Source: Chloroflexota bacterium (GTDB taxonomy: Bacteria; Chloroflexota; Anaerolineae; B4-G1). From it: 13,451 bases of DNA. The stretch is taken from contig DSAR01000181.1 in assembly GCA_011046405.1 (NCBI GenBank), positions 1 through 13,451 on the forward strand, written 5' to 3'. The notes under the pieces are model-generated. The model was not told where the DNA came from and made no database searches. It was given only the letters and a program-made list of their open reading frames with translations. Numbering within the stretch: position 1 is the first letter of the stretch; every line of letters begins with the position of its first letter. Both the position numbers and the translations under genes were made by a program. Positions 1 through 6,305 of this stretch are shown here, piece after piece.

Positions 1-101
1 CAATAAACCGGGGCAAACTCGCTCGGGCCGGTCTCCTGACCGTGCCCGCTGTGGCTCGGTCGGGAGACCGGCCACAGCTCCCCAACTTATTGAGAAGATA
101 C
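1..101. repeat. MITE-like palindromic element, copy 1 (left end outside window)
   Basis: The right end, 87-101, is TTATTGAGAAGATAC. The left end begins with CAATAAACCGGG, which is the inner part of the inverted partner, so about 9-10 bases of the element lie before the window. Inside is a long hairpin: 26-42 pairs with 57-73 (17 bp, one mismatch). The sub-terminal sequences (CAATAAACCGGGG on the left, CCCCAACTTATTG on the right) match those of the element at 5520-5646 in opposite orientation, while the hairpin in the middle is different. It has no coding capacity, so a non-autonomous element is likely. It sits inside a methyltransferase-like reading frame. Confidence 0.75.
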
Positions 102-233
102 GATCAGATGATCGGGATAAGCGAGTACAAAGCGATACCAGCGATGGACAGCATCACAATCAACCTCTTGACGCTCTCGGCCTTTTTGTATCAGGTCAAA
201 TCCATCAACGGCGGGAGCAGGACGCTCTACCAT
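87..233 (-). pseudogene. DNA methyltransferase-like N-terminal fragment, cut by the repeat element
   Basis: A 48-codon frame starts at ATG (231-233) and encodes a protein containing GFDLIQKGRERQEVDCDAVH followed by RWYRFVLAYPDHLI. From memory, the HRWYRFVLxxPxHLV stretch is typical of the region just before the catalytic VLDPFCGTGTT part of site-specific DNA methyltransferases; no database search was made. The last codons, GTA TCT TCT CAA TAA, are exactly the terminal inverted repeat of the element at 1-101, so the stop is supplied by the insertion and the catalytic part would lie beyond the left edge. It follows the 98-residue gene by 20 bp, suggesting one transcript. There is no good Shine-Dalgarno at the usual distance. 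It could also be only a decayed remnant. Confidence 0.55.
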
Positions 234-253
234 AATTGTTTATTGCTCCCAAA

Positions 254-550
254 TTAGTGTATAACGCCTGTATTCAATGACTTCGATTTCTTGGGGTCAA
301 AGGCTGGTGTGAACTCCAGGAAAAACAATGTATCATCATCCCAAACTTTAACGGCGACAGACCGAAGCGTCAAATCGGGAAAACGTTCTTGAGCGAAGGA
401 ATTCTGATTAACAATCTGGATCACGCCCAAAGGCTCCCCCCAAGAGCGAAGAATGTACTCCATCTCTTCACGTTCGAACTCAAACTCGTCCTTGGAAAAG
501 CCCTCGTGTCTCCGGAAAATTTCGATCAATAAACGATCATAGATACGCAT
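254..550 (-). CDS. hypothetical small acidic protein (98 aa)
   Basis: I do not recognise the family. The ATG at 548-550 is chosen because TGGAGGG lies 4 bases upstream, a good Shine-Dalgarno; an upstream TTG (590-592) would add 14 residues and overlap the epimerase gene. The product is short and charged, with a helical N-terminal half rich in Glu, Arg and Phe (FSKDEFEFEREEMEYIL) and a C-terminal half that looks like beta strands (SVAVKVWDDDTLFFLEFTPAF). No signal peptide or membrane segment is visible. Base composition is clearly more AT-rich than in the epimerase gene 30 bp upstream, hinting at separate acquisition. It is followed after 20 bp by the methyltransferase-like fragment, so a link to DNA modification or defence is possible but is inference. 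Confidence 0.6.
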   Translation of the reverse strand: MRIYDRLLIEIFRRHEGFSKDEFEFEREEMEYILRSWGEPLGVIQIVNQNSFAQERFPDLTLRSVAVKVWDDDTLFFLEFTPAFDPKKSKSLNTGVIH

Positions 551-581
551 CAAACCCTCCAGTACCCGATCATAAATTCCA

Positions 582-1619
582 TCAACGTCCAAACAACTCT
601 TTATGACCGACCACCCACTGGTACAAACGCGCGACGCCCTCCTCGACGCCGACCTGCGGGCGCCACCCCAGCATCGCCCCGGCCTTGCGGATGTCGGAGA
701 CGTAGATGCGCTGGTCGCCGGGCCGCCAATCGCTGTAATCGACCGGGATCGAACGGCCCATCAACCTCTCCAGGATGGGGCCGAACTCTGCCCAGACCGA
801 CATGGTGTTCTCCGGACCGCCGCCGACGTTGAAGACCTGGCCGGCCGCCGCGTCGATGTGGGAGACCGCGGCGTCGTAGACGTCCAACAGGTCGTCGACA
901 AAAAGCACGTCGCGCACTTGCTTGCCGTCGCCGTAGATGGTGATCGGCTTTCCGGTGATGGCGGCGATGATGAACCAGGCGACCCAGCCCTGATCCTCGA
1001 CGCCCATCTGCCGGGGGCCGTAGATGCAACTTTGTCGCAAGACCACCGTGGGCAGGCCGTAAATGCGGGCGTAATCACGCACGTACTGGTCGCCGGCCCC
1101 CTTCGAACACCCATAGGGCGAGTGGAAATCGAGCGGCTGATCCTCCGAAATGCCCCGGGGGAAATCCCGATACGCGTACTGGGTCTCCTCCTCGACGACG
1201 AGCACGTCTTCCATCCCGCCGTAGACCTTGTTGGTGGAGGCGTAGAGCAGGGTCGGCGCAGGATCGAGCCGCCGGACCGCCTCCAGCACGTTGAACGTCC
1301 CCAGCGCGTTCGCCTCGAAATCGGCGCGGGGGTCTTGCACCGACGTGGTGACCGCCGTCTGCCCCGCCAGGTGCACGACGACGTCGACGCCCCGTCCACC
1401 CCGCATCGCCTCAAGCAGCGCGCCGGCGTCTCGCACGTCCTTTATGAGCAATCGGAAAGCGTCGGGGCCGTGCTGCTCGCGCAGCCACGCCACGTTGGTC
1501 TCCGTTCCCCGGCGCGAGAGGTTGTCGTAGACCGTCACCCGTTCGCCCCGCCCCAACAGTCGATGGGCATAGTTGCACCCGATAAAGCCGGCGCCGCCGG
1601 TGATGAAATAATGGGGCAT
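582..1619 (-). CDS. rfbE: CDP-paratose/tyvelose 2-epimerase-like NAD-dependent sugar epimerase
   Basis: A 345-residue extended short-chain dehydrogenase/reductase. The Rossmann motif GGAGFIG is at residues 8-14, the STNKVYG catalytic Ser region at about 128, and the active-site Y169-x3-K173 lies in SPYGCSK. Stretches such as HLAGQTAVTTS, STNKVYG, LDFHSPYGCSKGAGDQY and DQGWVAWF are strongly reminiscent of CDP-tyvelose epimerase (RfbE/Tyv), which converts CDP-paratose to CDP-tyvelose for surface polysaccharide; usual length is about 340. The start is ATG at 1617-1619, with GAGGAG upstream; longer in-frame extensions run into the preceding gene and are not protein-like. The ATG shares one base with the TGA of the upstream membrane gene (TGATG), so the two are translationally coupled. 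The genes that make CDP-paratose are not in the window, so the exact sugar is uncertain. Confidence 0.85.
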   Translation of the reverse strand: MPHYFITGGAGFIGCNYAHRLLGRGERVTVYDNLSRRGTETNVAWLREQHGPDAFRLLIKDVRDAGALLEAMRGGRGVDVVVHLAGQTAVTTSVQDPRADFEANALGTFNVLEAVRRLDPAPTLLYASTNKVYGGMEDVLVVEEETQYAYRDFPRGISEDQPLDFHSPYGCSKGAGDQYVRDYARIYGLPTVVLRQSCIYGPRQMGVEDQGWVAWFIIAAITGKPITIYGDGKQVRDVLFVDDLLDVYDAAVSHIDAAAGQVFNVGGGPENTMSVWAEFGPILERLMGRSIPVDYSDWRPGDQRIYVSDIRKAGAMLGWRPQVGVEEGVARLYQWVVGHKELFGR

Positions 1620-2629
1620 CACATTGTCTCCTCGTCCAACTGTAATGCTGTCTCTCCCTCTACGACAGCTCGGGCGCGCAACCAGCCCAACGAGAGGCTT
1701 TCGCGCCCCAGGCCGATCAATCCAAAGGTGCATCCCAGGATGTATTGATAGGTATGAATCGCAAAAGCAATGGCGACCGCCAGGTCGACCGATACGTCGA
1801 AGGGGATCGTCAATCCATAGCGGGCGACGGCGTGAAAGAGGCCTATTGCACCCGGCGAGGAGGGAATCGCCATACCCAAACCGAGGACGCAAACGAGGAA
1901 AGGGGCCGCCAGTATGGGGGGGCGAAGCATAAAGGCGCGGAGCATCATCCAGTAAAAAATGACCACCAAGGCCCAAACGAGCGCAGAGCAGGCCAATATC
2001 GCCATTCCCCGACGCCCAGAACGCAACGGGGCCAATCCATCGATCAGGCTATCCAAGGTCTCTTCCCATCGCTCTCCGTTCGGGACCCGGCGGAGGAAAC
2101 AACGCCCAAGCGCCTTCCCCCAGGACGGTCGAAAGGCCAACGCCAGCAGGACGAGCAGGGCGATCACGCCCATCCCGCCGCCGACGATGCCCGCGAGCGC
2201 GGTATCCCCCACCTCGCCCACGAAAGGCGCCACGACGGCCAACAGGGCGACGATACTCAACATATCCAACACCCGTTCCACGACGACGGTGGAGAGCGCT
2301 GCCGCCGGCGACACGCGCCCCTGCCGCCCGATCACAAGCGCTCGCGCAGGGTCGCCCAGGCGGAAGGGAAGCACGTTGCTGACCAGGTAACCGATGTTGG
2401 TAATCCAGAAGCAAGAAATCAGGCTCGCTCGCTCTTCCAACAACAAGCGCCAACGGAAAGCCCGTGCCAGCATACAGGCTTCAAACACCACAAAGGCCGG
2501 CAGGAGATAGATGTACTCCGCCCGAGCCAACGTCTCCACGATCTGCGCCGGGTCTACCTGGCGCACGGCCAACACCAGCGCGACGACACTGATCAACAGG
2601 CCAATGTACAATTGCCATTGCTTTTTCAT
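1619..2629 (-). CDS. lysylphosphatidylglycerol synthase TM region-like integral membrane protein (putative flippase)
   Basis: A 336-residue protein with about seven to eight hydrophobic segments, starting MKKQWQLYIGLLISVVALVL. The features ARAFRWRLLL, FWITNIGYLVSNVLPFRLGD, LSTVVVERVLDMLS and IPSSPGAIGLFHAVARYGL are those of the PF03706-type family (membrane part of LPG synthase, AglD-like and related proteins), whose members are often annotated as flippases in glycan clusters. It acts in the cytoplasmic membrane. It sits between a GT39 glycosyltransferase and a nucleotide-sugar epimerase and is coupled to the latter by a one-base TGATG overlap, which supports a role in surface-glycan assembly. 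No Shine-Dalgarno is present before the ATG (2627-2629). Instead a promoter ends 9 bp upstream, pointing to a leaderless mRNA. The substrate is unknown. Confidence 0.85.
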   Translation of the reverse strand: MKKQWQLYIGLLISVVALVLAVRQVDPAQIVETLARAEYIYLLPAFVVFEACMLARAFRWRLLLEERASLISCFWITNIGYLVSNVLPFRLGDPARALVIGRQGRVSPAAALSTVVVERVLDMLSIVALLAVVAPFVGEVGDTALAGIVGGGMGVIALLVLLALAFRPSWGKALGRCFLRRVPNGERWEETLDSLIDGLAPLRSGRRGMAILACSALVWALVVIFYWMMLRAFMLRPPILAAPFLVCVLGLGMAIPSSPGAIGLFHAVARYGLTIPFDVSVDLAVAIAFAIHTYQYILGCTFGLIGLGRESLSLGWLRARAVVEGETALQLDEETM

Positions 2630-2638
2630 AACAAGAGG

Positions 2639-2666
2639 ATTATACCACTGCTACAGAACAGGTCAA
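2639..2666 (-). promoter_or_regulatory. sigma-70-type promoter, leaderless, for the flippase-epimerase operon
   Basis: Read on the minus strand, TTGACC (2661-2666), a 16-bp spacer and TATAAT (2639-2644). Only 9 bases separate the -10 box from the ATG of the membrane protein, so the predicted transcription start falls 0-3 bases before the start codon. There is no Shine-Dalgarno, which agrees with a leaderless transcript. Confidence 0.65.
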
Positions 2667-2683
2667 AGCCGGCAATTCCAGCT

Positions 2684-2746
2684 CTCAATTCTCAATTCTC
2701 AATTCTCAATTCTCAGTCCTCAGTCCTCAATTCTCAGCCCTCAGCC
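2684..2746. repeat. 7-bp tandem repeat array (nine units)
   Basis: Nine uninterrupted heptamers of the form CTCA+NNN, in the order ATT, ATT, ATT, ATT, GTC, GTC, ATT, GCC, GCC. The array begins 6 bp after the stop of the GT39 gene and ends just before the flippase promoter. It is in non-coding DNA, and length variation by slippage is expected. Confidence 0.9.
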
Positions 2747-2752
2747 CGGTCC

Positions 2753-4423
2753 TCATCGCTGGGCGAAGATCACCGCCTGTGGATGGTCATAGACGACGAA
2801 ACTCTCGTCCAATCTCCCCACACGCCACACGAAAGCCGCATCGGGCTGACAACGGGCGGGTAACGCAAAATCCAGACCACCAGCGACGTCATCGACGATG
2901 GCGATCGGCCCCAATCTGGGCGCCCGTCCGAAGCAAGCCGCCGTTTCAAATCCTAACTCGCCCTCGAAGAGCTGTCGATAATAGCGCGTGGTCCGGGGGT
3001 AGCGCGTCGGCCATCGGGCCAGGGCCCCGTACCCCCGGCGGCTGGCGACGACGACGTAATCAGATTGGGCCAGAATGTCCTCGATCACCGACCATTTTTC
3101 CAGCGTCTCTTCGTCGAACATGGGCAACTGGCGCACGTCGTAACGCATCGCGTCTAATGGCAGGGGGTGATCCCACTGCTCAACGGCGATGACGGCGCCG
3201 GCCGGCGCGTGCTCGTAAAACCAGCGGGAAGCCGCCGTCCAGGGATGGGACGCGCTGTAACGCCCAACAAGGGCCAGGCAGCGGCCCAACGCGGCAAGAA
3301 AGACGAGCGCCGCCAAGAGAACAACGACGCGCCGCCTTGAGCCAGATCGGCTGGCCCTGCGTCGTTCCGGTGAGGCCGTCCGCCAACATCCCAGGTCGAC
3401 CAAAAAATGAGCCGCGCAGATCGCCAAGAGGGGCGTGAAGGGCAGCAGGTAGCGCGGGAACTTGACGTACAGCGCGCCGAAGAAAGCGATTCCCGGCACC
3501 AGCCACGCCAAGAGCACCCACTCCCCCCGGCGAGATTGGCGCTGTATCACCCGTCCGAGCGTGTAAAACAATCCACCAAAAGCTGCGCCGCCCAAGAGCC
3601 ATCCCATGCCCCAGCGCAGTTGTTGCAACACGGGGTAGACGTAAGGCCACGTCCCGTGGAACTGGCGGGTATAGGGCACGTCGAACACGCCCCGCACGAT
3701 CGCGGATTGGAGCGCGACGTTGCCTCGAAAGCGGGCGAAATCCACCAGGGCGAACGGATTGGTCACGACGAAAAGCGCCAGGGCCGCGCCCGTCATCTCC
3801 AGCGCCCATCCCCAGCGCGCCTGTTTTTTCGCGGGCGCGACGAAGCAGGCCATCCACAACGGGACCGCCAGCAACCCGGCGCTGAGTTTGCATCCCAAGG
3901 CCAAACCGGCCCACGCGCCGGCTAACCAGGCAGCAACCGGGCGCCCGTTCTGGGCGAAACGGGCGGCAAAGAGCAACGCCCCCAAAGAGCAAAAGGTCAG
4001 AACAACATCCACGGTATAAAAATGGGCCTGTTGAACGTGGAGAACGGTCACCCCCAAGAGCGCCGCCGCCAGCAGTCCCACGCGCCGGCCGTAGATCTGG
4101 CGAGCCAACGCACAGGTCAAGGCCACGCTTCCCACGTCGAGCAACGCCGCCAGGGCCCGCCCCGCCAGCAACAGGTCGCCGCCCCCAGATACCGCGCCGA
4201 GCAACGCCAGCACATATAGCGGCAAATGCCCATAAGCAAAATCGGGCGCGACGTCAAAAGGGTTCAAAACACGGGGCCAGTCCAATGACTCGGCCACGCC
4301 GACGACGAATCGCTCGTCGGGATGCGCGCCGATGCCATCGTCCCAATCGAGCCCATAGAGACGCAGCGCCATCGCGCCGAGGAGAATGCCTATCAACAAG
4401 ACCCACCACGAGACTGTTCTCAT
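2753..4423 (-). CDS. GT39/PMT-type membrane glycosyltransferase
   Basis: A 556-residue polytopic membrane protein. It opens with a signal-anchor-like helix (WWVLLIGILLGAMALRLYGL), followed directly by the loop LDWDDGIGAHPDERFVV. The acidic D/E residues and HPDE motif in this first extracytoplasmic loop are typical of GT-C enzymes of the dolichyl-phosphate-mannose protein mannosyltransferase (GT39/ArnT-like) family, which use lipid-phosphate sugars. About ten further hydrophobic segments follow, then a soluble C-terminal part from about residue 390 (WTAASRWFYEHAPAGAVIAV). ATG at 4421-4423 is preferred; a GTG directly before it (4424-4426) is the alternative, and there is no Shine-Dalgarno for either. 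A promoter lies only 6 bp upstream, so the mRNA is probably leaderless. Together with the flippase and epimerase downstream it suggests glycan or protein glycosylation at the cell surface. Acceptor and donor are unknown. Confidence 0.85.
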   Translation of the reverse strand: MRTVSWWVLLIGILLGAMALRLYGLDWDDGIGAHPDERFVVGVAESLDWPRVLNPFDVAPDFAYGHLPLYVLALLGAVSGGGDLLLAGRALAALLDVGSVALTCALARQIYGRRVGLLAAALLGVTVLHVQQAHFYTVDVVLTFCSLGALLFAARFAQNGRPVAAWLAGAWAGLALGCKLSAGLLAVPLWMACFVAPAKKQARWGWALEMTGAALALFVVTNPFALVDFARFRGNVALQSAIVRGVFDVPYTRQFHGTWPYVYPVLQQLRWGMGWLLGGAAFGGLFYTLGRVIQRQSRRGEWVLLAWLVPGIAFFGALYVKFPRYLLPFTPLLAICAAHFLVDLGCWRTASPERRRASRSGSRRRVVVLLAALVFLAALGRCLALVGRYSASHPWTAASRWFYEHAPAGAVIAVEQWDHPLPLDAMRYDVRQLPMFDEETLEKWSVIEDILAQSDYVVVASRRGYGALARWPTRYPRTTRYYRQLFEGELGFETAACFGRAPRLGPIAIVDDVAGGLDFALPARCQPDAAFVWRVGRLDESFVVYDHPQAVIFAQR

Positions 4424-4432
4424 CACAGGCTG

Positions 4433-4460
4433 ATTCTAGCACAATGAGCGTACAAGGCAA
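4433..4460 (-). promoter_or_regulatory. promoter of the GT39 gene, probably leaderless
   Basis: On the minus strand, TTGCCT (4455-4460), 16 bp, then TAGAAT (4433-4438) with an extended TG one base upstream of the -10. Six bases after the -10 come GTG and ATG, so the expected transcription start coincides with the start codon. It is back-to-back with the pyr promoter, 16 bp away. Confidence 0.6.
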
Positions 4461-4476
4461 CAAAGCAATCAAAGAC

Positions 4477-4505
4477 TTGACACCTCTCGATGATTGCGGT
4501 ATACT
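4477..4505 (+). promoter_or_regulatory. strong sigma-70-type promoter of the pyr genes
   Basis: TTGACA (4477-4482), a 17-bp spacer and TATACT (4500-4505): near consensus. The predicted start is about 4511-4513, that is, at the ATG of the leader ORF (4513). It drives the leader, the terminator and pyrF-pyrE-pyrD. Confidence 0.75.
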
Positions 4506-4512
4506 CTCGCCG

Positions 4513-4605
4513 ATGTACAGTAAGCGATTCTCATCCAAAGCCAATCGACATACGCGGGGAGATCACAAGACTCCCCCTCCCGGCATTTCCCGACCTTTGA
4601 GCTAG
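4513..4605 (+). CDS. candidate 30-aa pyr leader peptide (leaderless, stop codon in attenuator loop)
   Basis: ATG at 4513 opens a 31-codon frame (MYSKRFSSKANRHTRGDHKT, then PPPGISRPLS) that ends with TAG at 4603-4605. The ATG lies 7 bases after the -10 box, so the transcript would begin on or just before it, and there is no Shine-Dalgarno, just as for two other genes here. The stop codon sits in the five-base loop of the intrinsic terminator 4592-4623. A ribosome at the stop would cover the right arm of the hairpin and prevent termination, as in E. coli pyrBI-type coupled attenuation. The frame also contains a PPPG stretch, a known slow-translation motif, and a C-rich tract directly before the terminator. 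That the peptide is translated is inference. Confidence 0.45.
   Translation: MYSKRFSSKANRHTRGDHKTPPPGISRPLS
4556..4576 (+). promoter_or_regulatory. pyr leader hairpin upstream of the attenuator
   Basis: GGGGAG (4556-4561) pairs with CTCCCC (4571-4576) across a 9-base loop, followed at once by a C-rich run up to the terminator. It could act as an RNA polymerase pause hairpin or protein site. I do not see the conserved loop expected of a PyrR-binding element, though a diverged one cannot be excluded by eye. Confidence 0.4.
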
Positions 4606-4623
4606 ACTCAAAGGTCTTTTTTT
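4592..4623 (+). terminator. intrinsic terminator / attenuator in the pyr leader
   Basis: Perfect 10-bp stem GACCTTTGAG (4592-4601) and CTCAAAGGTC (4607-4616), loop CTAGA, then seven T (4617-4623). It lies between the pyr promoter and pyrF with no other plus-strand gene upstream, so it must act on the pyr transcript itself. After it, 4629-4637 and 4641-4649 hold a direct repeat CACTTCACA of unknown meaning. Confidence 0.85.
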
Positions 4624-4677
4624 GTGTCCACTTCACAGATCACTTCACAAACCTCATTCGAGAGGAGATAATAACTA

Positions 4678-5508
4678 ATGAAAACTTTCGCTGAAAAACT
4701 AAGCGCAGCCCAGCAAAGCAACGATTCCTGGCTCTGCATCGGCCTCGATCCAGTGATGGATCGACTACCCAGCCCGCTTCGCGACGACGATGGCGTGGGA
4801 TGGGCATCCGTCCTCACCTTCGCCCGCTCCATCGTCGAAGCCACGTCCGATCTGGTCTGCGCGTACAAACCAAATCTGGCCTTCTGGCTGGCGGGGGGAA
4901 GCGCGGGCATCGCCGCCCTGGAACAGCTGCTCCCGCGCATTCCCAAGCATGTCCCCATCATCCTGGACGCCAAATCGAATGACGTGGGACACACAGCCGC
5001 CGCCTACGCCCACGCCGCTTTCGACACGCTGGACGTCGACGGGGTCACGATCAACCCGTACCTGGGCGTGGATACGCTCAAGCCTTTCCTGAGCGACCCG
5101 TCGCGCGGTGTCTTTCTCTTGACCCGCACGTCCAACCCATCGGCGCCAGATCTGCAGGATCAGAAAGTCGACGGTGCTCCACTATACGAAAAAGTAGCCC
5201 GATTGGCCGCGCAATGGGACGCCGACATGCCGGGTACCTGCGGCCTGGTCGTCGGCGCCACCTATCCGGAGGAATTGGCCCGCCTGCGTCGATTGGCACC
5301 CAAACTGCCCTTCCTCATTCCGGGCATTGGCGCCCAGGGGGGAGATCTGGAAATCGCGGTCAGCCACGGACCAACAGCCGAGGGAATCGGGCCGGTCATC
5401 AACTCCTCGCGGGGCATCATTTACGCTTCGTCGGGCGACGATTTCGCCGAGGCGGCCCGCGAGGCAGCATCCACCCTGCGAGCGCGCATCAATAGCGCGC
5501 ATCAATAG
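4678..5508 (+). CDS. pyrF: orotidine 5'-phosphate decarboxylase, type 2
   Basis: A cytoplasmic TIM-barrel enzyme that converts OMP to UMP, the last step of de novo pyrimidine synthesis. It has 276 residues, usual for the type-2 subfamily. Substrate-site stretches are GLDP (22-25) and YKPN (63-66). The catalytic signature is IILDAKSNDVGHT, with D97, K99 and D102 keeping the DxKxxD pattern; S-N replaces the more common R-G between Lys and Asp. The conserved TNP-type loop appears as TRTSNPSAPDLQ, and PGIGAQGGD is the phosphate-binding loop. The start is ATG at 4678, with AGAGGAGA 9 bases upstream. The 3' end contains a 13-bp direct duplication (GCGCGCATCAATA twice, ending at the stop), which may have altered the last few codons. 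It is preceded by an attenuator-like leader and followed by a MITE and pyrE. Confidence 0.95.
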   Translation: MKTFAEKLSAAQQSNDSWLCIGLDPVMDRLPSPLRDDDGVGWASVLTFARSIVEATSDLVCAYKPNLAFWLAGGSAGIAALEQLLPRIPKHVPIILDAKSNDVGHTAAAYAHAAFDTLDVDGVTINPYLGVDTLKPFLSDPSRGVFLLTRTSNPSAPDLQDQKVDGAPLYEKVARLAAQWDADMPGTCGLVVGATYPEELARLRRLAPKLPFLIPGIGAQGGDLEIAVSHGPTAEGIGPVINSSRGIIYASSGDDFAEAAREAASTLRARINSAHQ

Positions 5509-5519
5509 CGTCAGAAAAG

Positions 5520-5646
5520 GTATCTTCTCAATAACTTGGGGCGAATCTGTTCGTAGTGCGCGCGCTATATAGCGCGCTAGATAGCGCGCTTTCAGGGGCG
5601 CTGAAGCGCCTACTACGAACAAGTTCCCGGTTTATTGAGAAGATAC
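5520..5646. repeat. MITE-like palindromic element, copy 2 (complete, 127 bp)
   Basis: Perfect 15-bp terminal inverted repeats: GTATCTTCTCAATAA (5520-5534) and TTATTGAGAAGATAC (5632-5646). Flanks are TCAGAAAAG (5511-5519) and TCAGAAAGG (5647-5655), an 8/9 match that may be a target duplication. Inside is a second inverted repeat, GTTCGTAGT (5549-5557) and ACTACGAAC (5612-5620), enclosing a perfect palindrome GCGCGCTATATAGCGCGC (5560-5577) and a GGCGC-tgaa-GCGCC hairpin (5597-5610). There is no coding capacity. It separates pyrF from pyrE and ends right before the pyrE ribosome-binding site. Confidence 0.8.
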
Positions 5647-5664
5647 TCAGAAAGGAAATGTAAT

Positions 5665-6282
5665 ATGTCATCATTAGCTCAACGACTGTTCGATACCGGC
5701 TGCGTTCAATTTGGCACGTTCACGCTCAAATCCGGCCTCACCTCGCCCATCTACGTCGATCTCCGACTCCTGGTAAGCGACCCGCCGCTCTTGCGCGAGG
5801 TCGCCCGCACAATGGCCGAGCGGGCCCAGACGCTCACGTTTGATCGCATCGCCGCCATTCCCTACGCCGGGCTGCCCATCGGCACGGCCCTGTCCCTGGA
5901 GATGGGCCGCCCCCTCATCTACCCCCGGCAACGCGTCAAGGCCCACGGCACCCAGCGGATCATCGAGGGCAAGTTCGAAGCTGGCGAGACGGCCCTCGTC
6001 GTGGACGATCTCATCACCCAGGGCGCCAGCAAGGTGGAGGCTATCGCCCCCCTGGAGGAGGCAGGCCTGACGGTAACCGACGTGCTGGTACTGATCAACC
6101 GGGGACAGGGCGGCGCGAGAGAACTGGCCCAGATGGGCTACAAACTGCACGCGATCTTCCACCTGACCGACATCCTGGAAAACCTGAGGGCCTCGGGCCG
6201 CATCACGCCCGTCCAACACGCCGATACGCTACGTTACCTGGGAAATACCGGGCCCTCAACAGACAGCAAGCCGAAAACGTGA
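5665..6282 (+). CDS. pyrE: orotate phosphoribosyltransferase
   Basis: This enzyme joins orotate with PRPP to give OMP, the substrate of PyrF. It has 205 residues, the usual bacterial length. The PRPP-binding motif ALVVDDLITQGAS is at about 110-122, with the acidic pair D114-D115. The flexible catalytic loop region RQRVKAHGTQRIIEG (about 89-103) and the early FTLKSGLTSPIYVDLR typical of OPRTases are present. The start is ATG at 5665, with AAAGGA 8 bases upstream; an upstream in-frame TTG lies inside the MITE and is unlikely. The TGA at 6280-6282 precedes pyrD by 23 bp. It is probably co-transcribed with pyrF despite the inserted element, since no promoter is evident between them. Confidence 0.95.
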   Translation: MSSLAQRLFDTGCVQFGTFTLKSGLTSPIYVDLRLLVSDPPLLREVARTMAERAQTLTFDRIAAIPYAGLPIGTALSLEMGRPLIYPRQRVKAHGTQRIIEGKFEAGETALVVDDLITQGASKVEAIAPLEEAGLTVTDVLVLINRGQGGARELAQMGYKLHAIFHLTDILENLRASGRITPVQHADTLRYLGNTGPSTDSKPKT

Positions 6283-6305
6283 GTGTAGACGACACGGAGA
6301 TGACG

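Noticed and set aside
42..257. Plus-strand open frame of 71 codons
   Set aside because: It starts inside the palindromic element and overlaps the methyltransferase-like fragment on the other strand; no ribosome site.
603..1748. Long plus-strand open frame (about 380 codons) opposite the epimerase gene
   Set aside because: Antisense shadow of a GC-rich real gene: the product is low-complexity (Arg, Pro, His-rich), has no start context, and the minus strand has clear family motifs.
1620..1976. In-frame N-terminal extension of the epimerase by about 119 residues
   Set aside because: It lies inside the membrane-protein gene, is not protein-like, and the Rossmann motif needs a start at 1619, which has a good Shine-Dalgarno.
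2684..2746. CRISPR-like array
   Set aside because: Units are 7 bp with no spacers; a simple tandem repeat.
1745..2863. Plus-strand open frame of about 370 codons opposite the flippase gene
   Set aside because: Shadow frame, rich in His, Gln and Arg, running across a promoter and the heptamer repeat.
4556..4623. Canonical PyrR-binding attenuator
   Set aside because: The conserved PyrR hairpin loop is not recognisable and no pyrR is in the window; the stop-in-loop leader ORF is the better reading.
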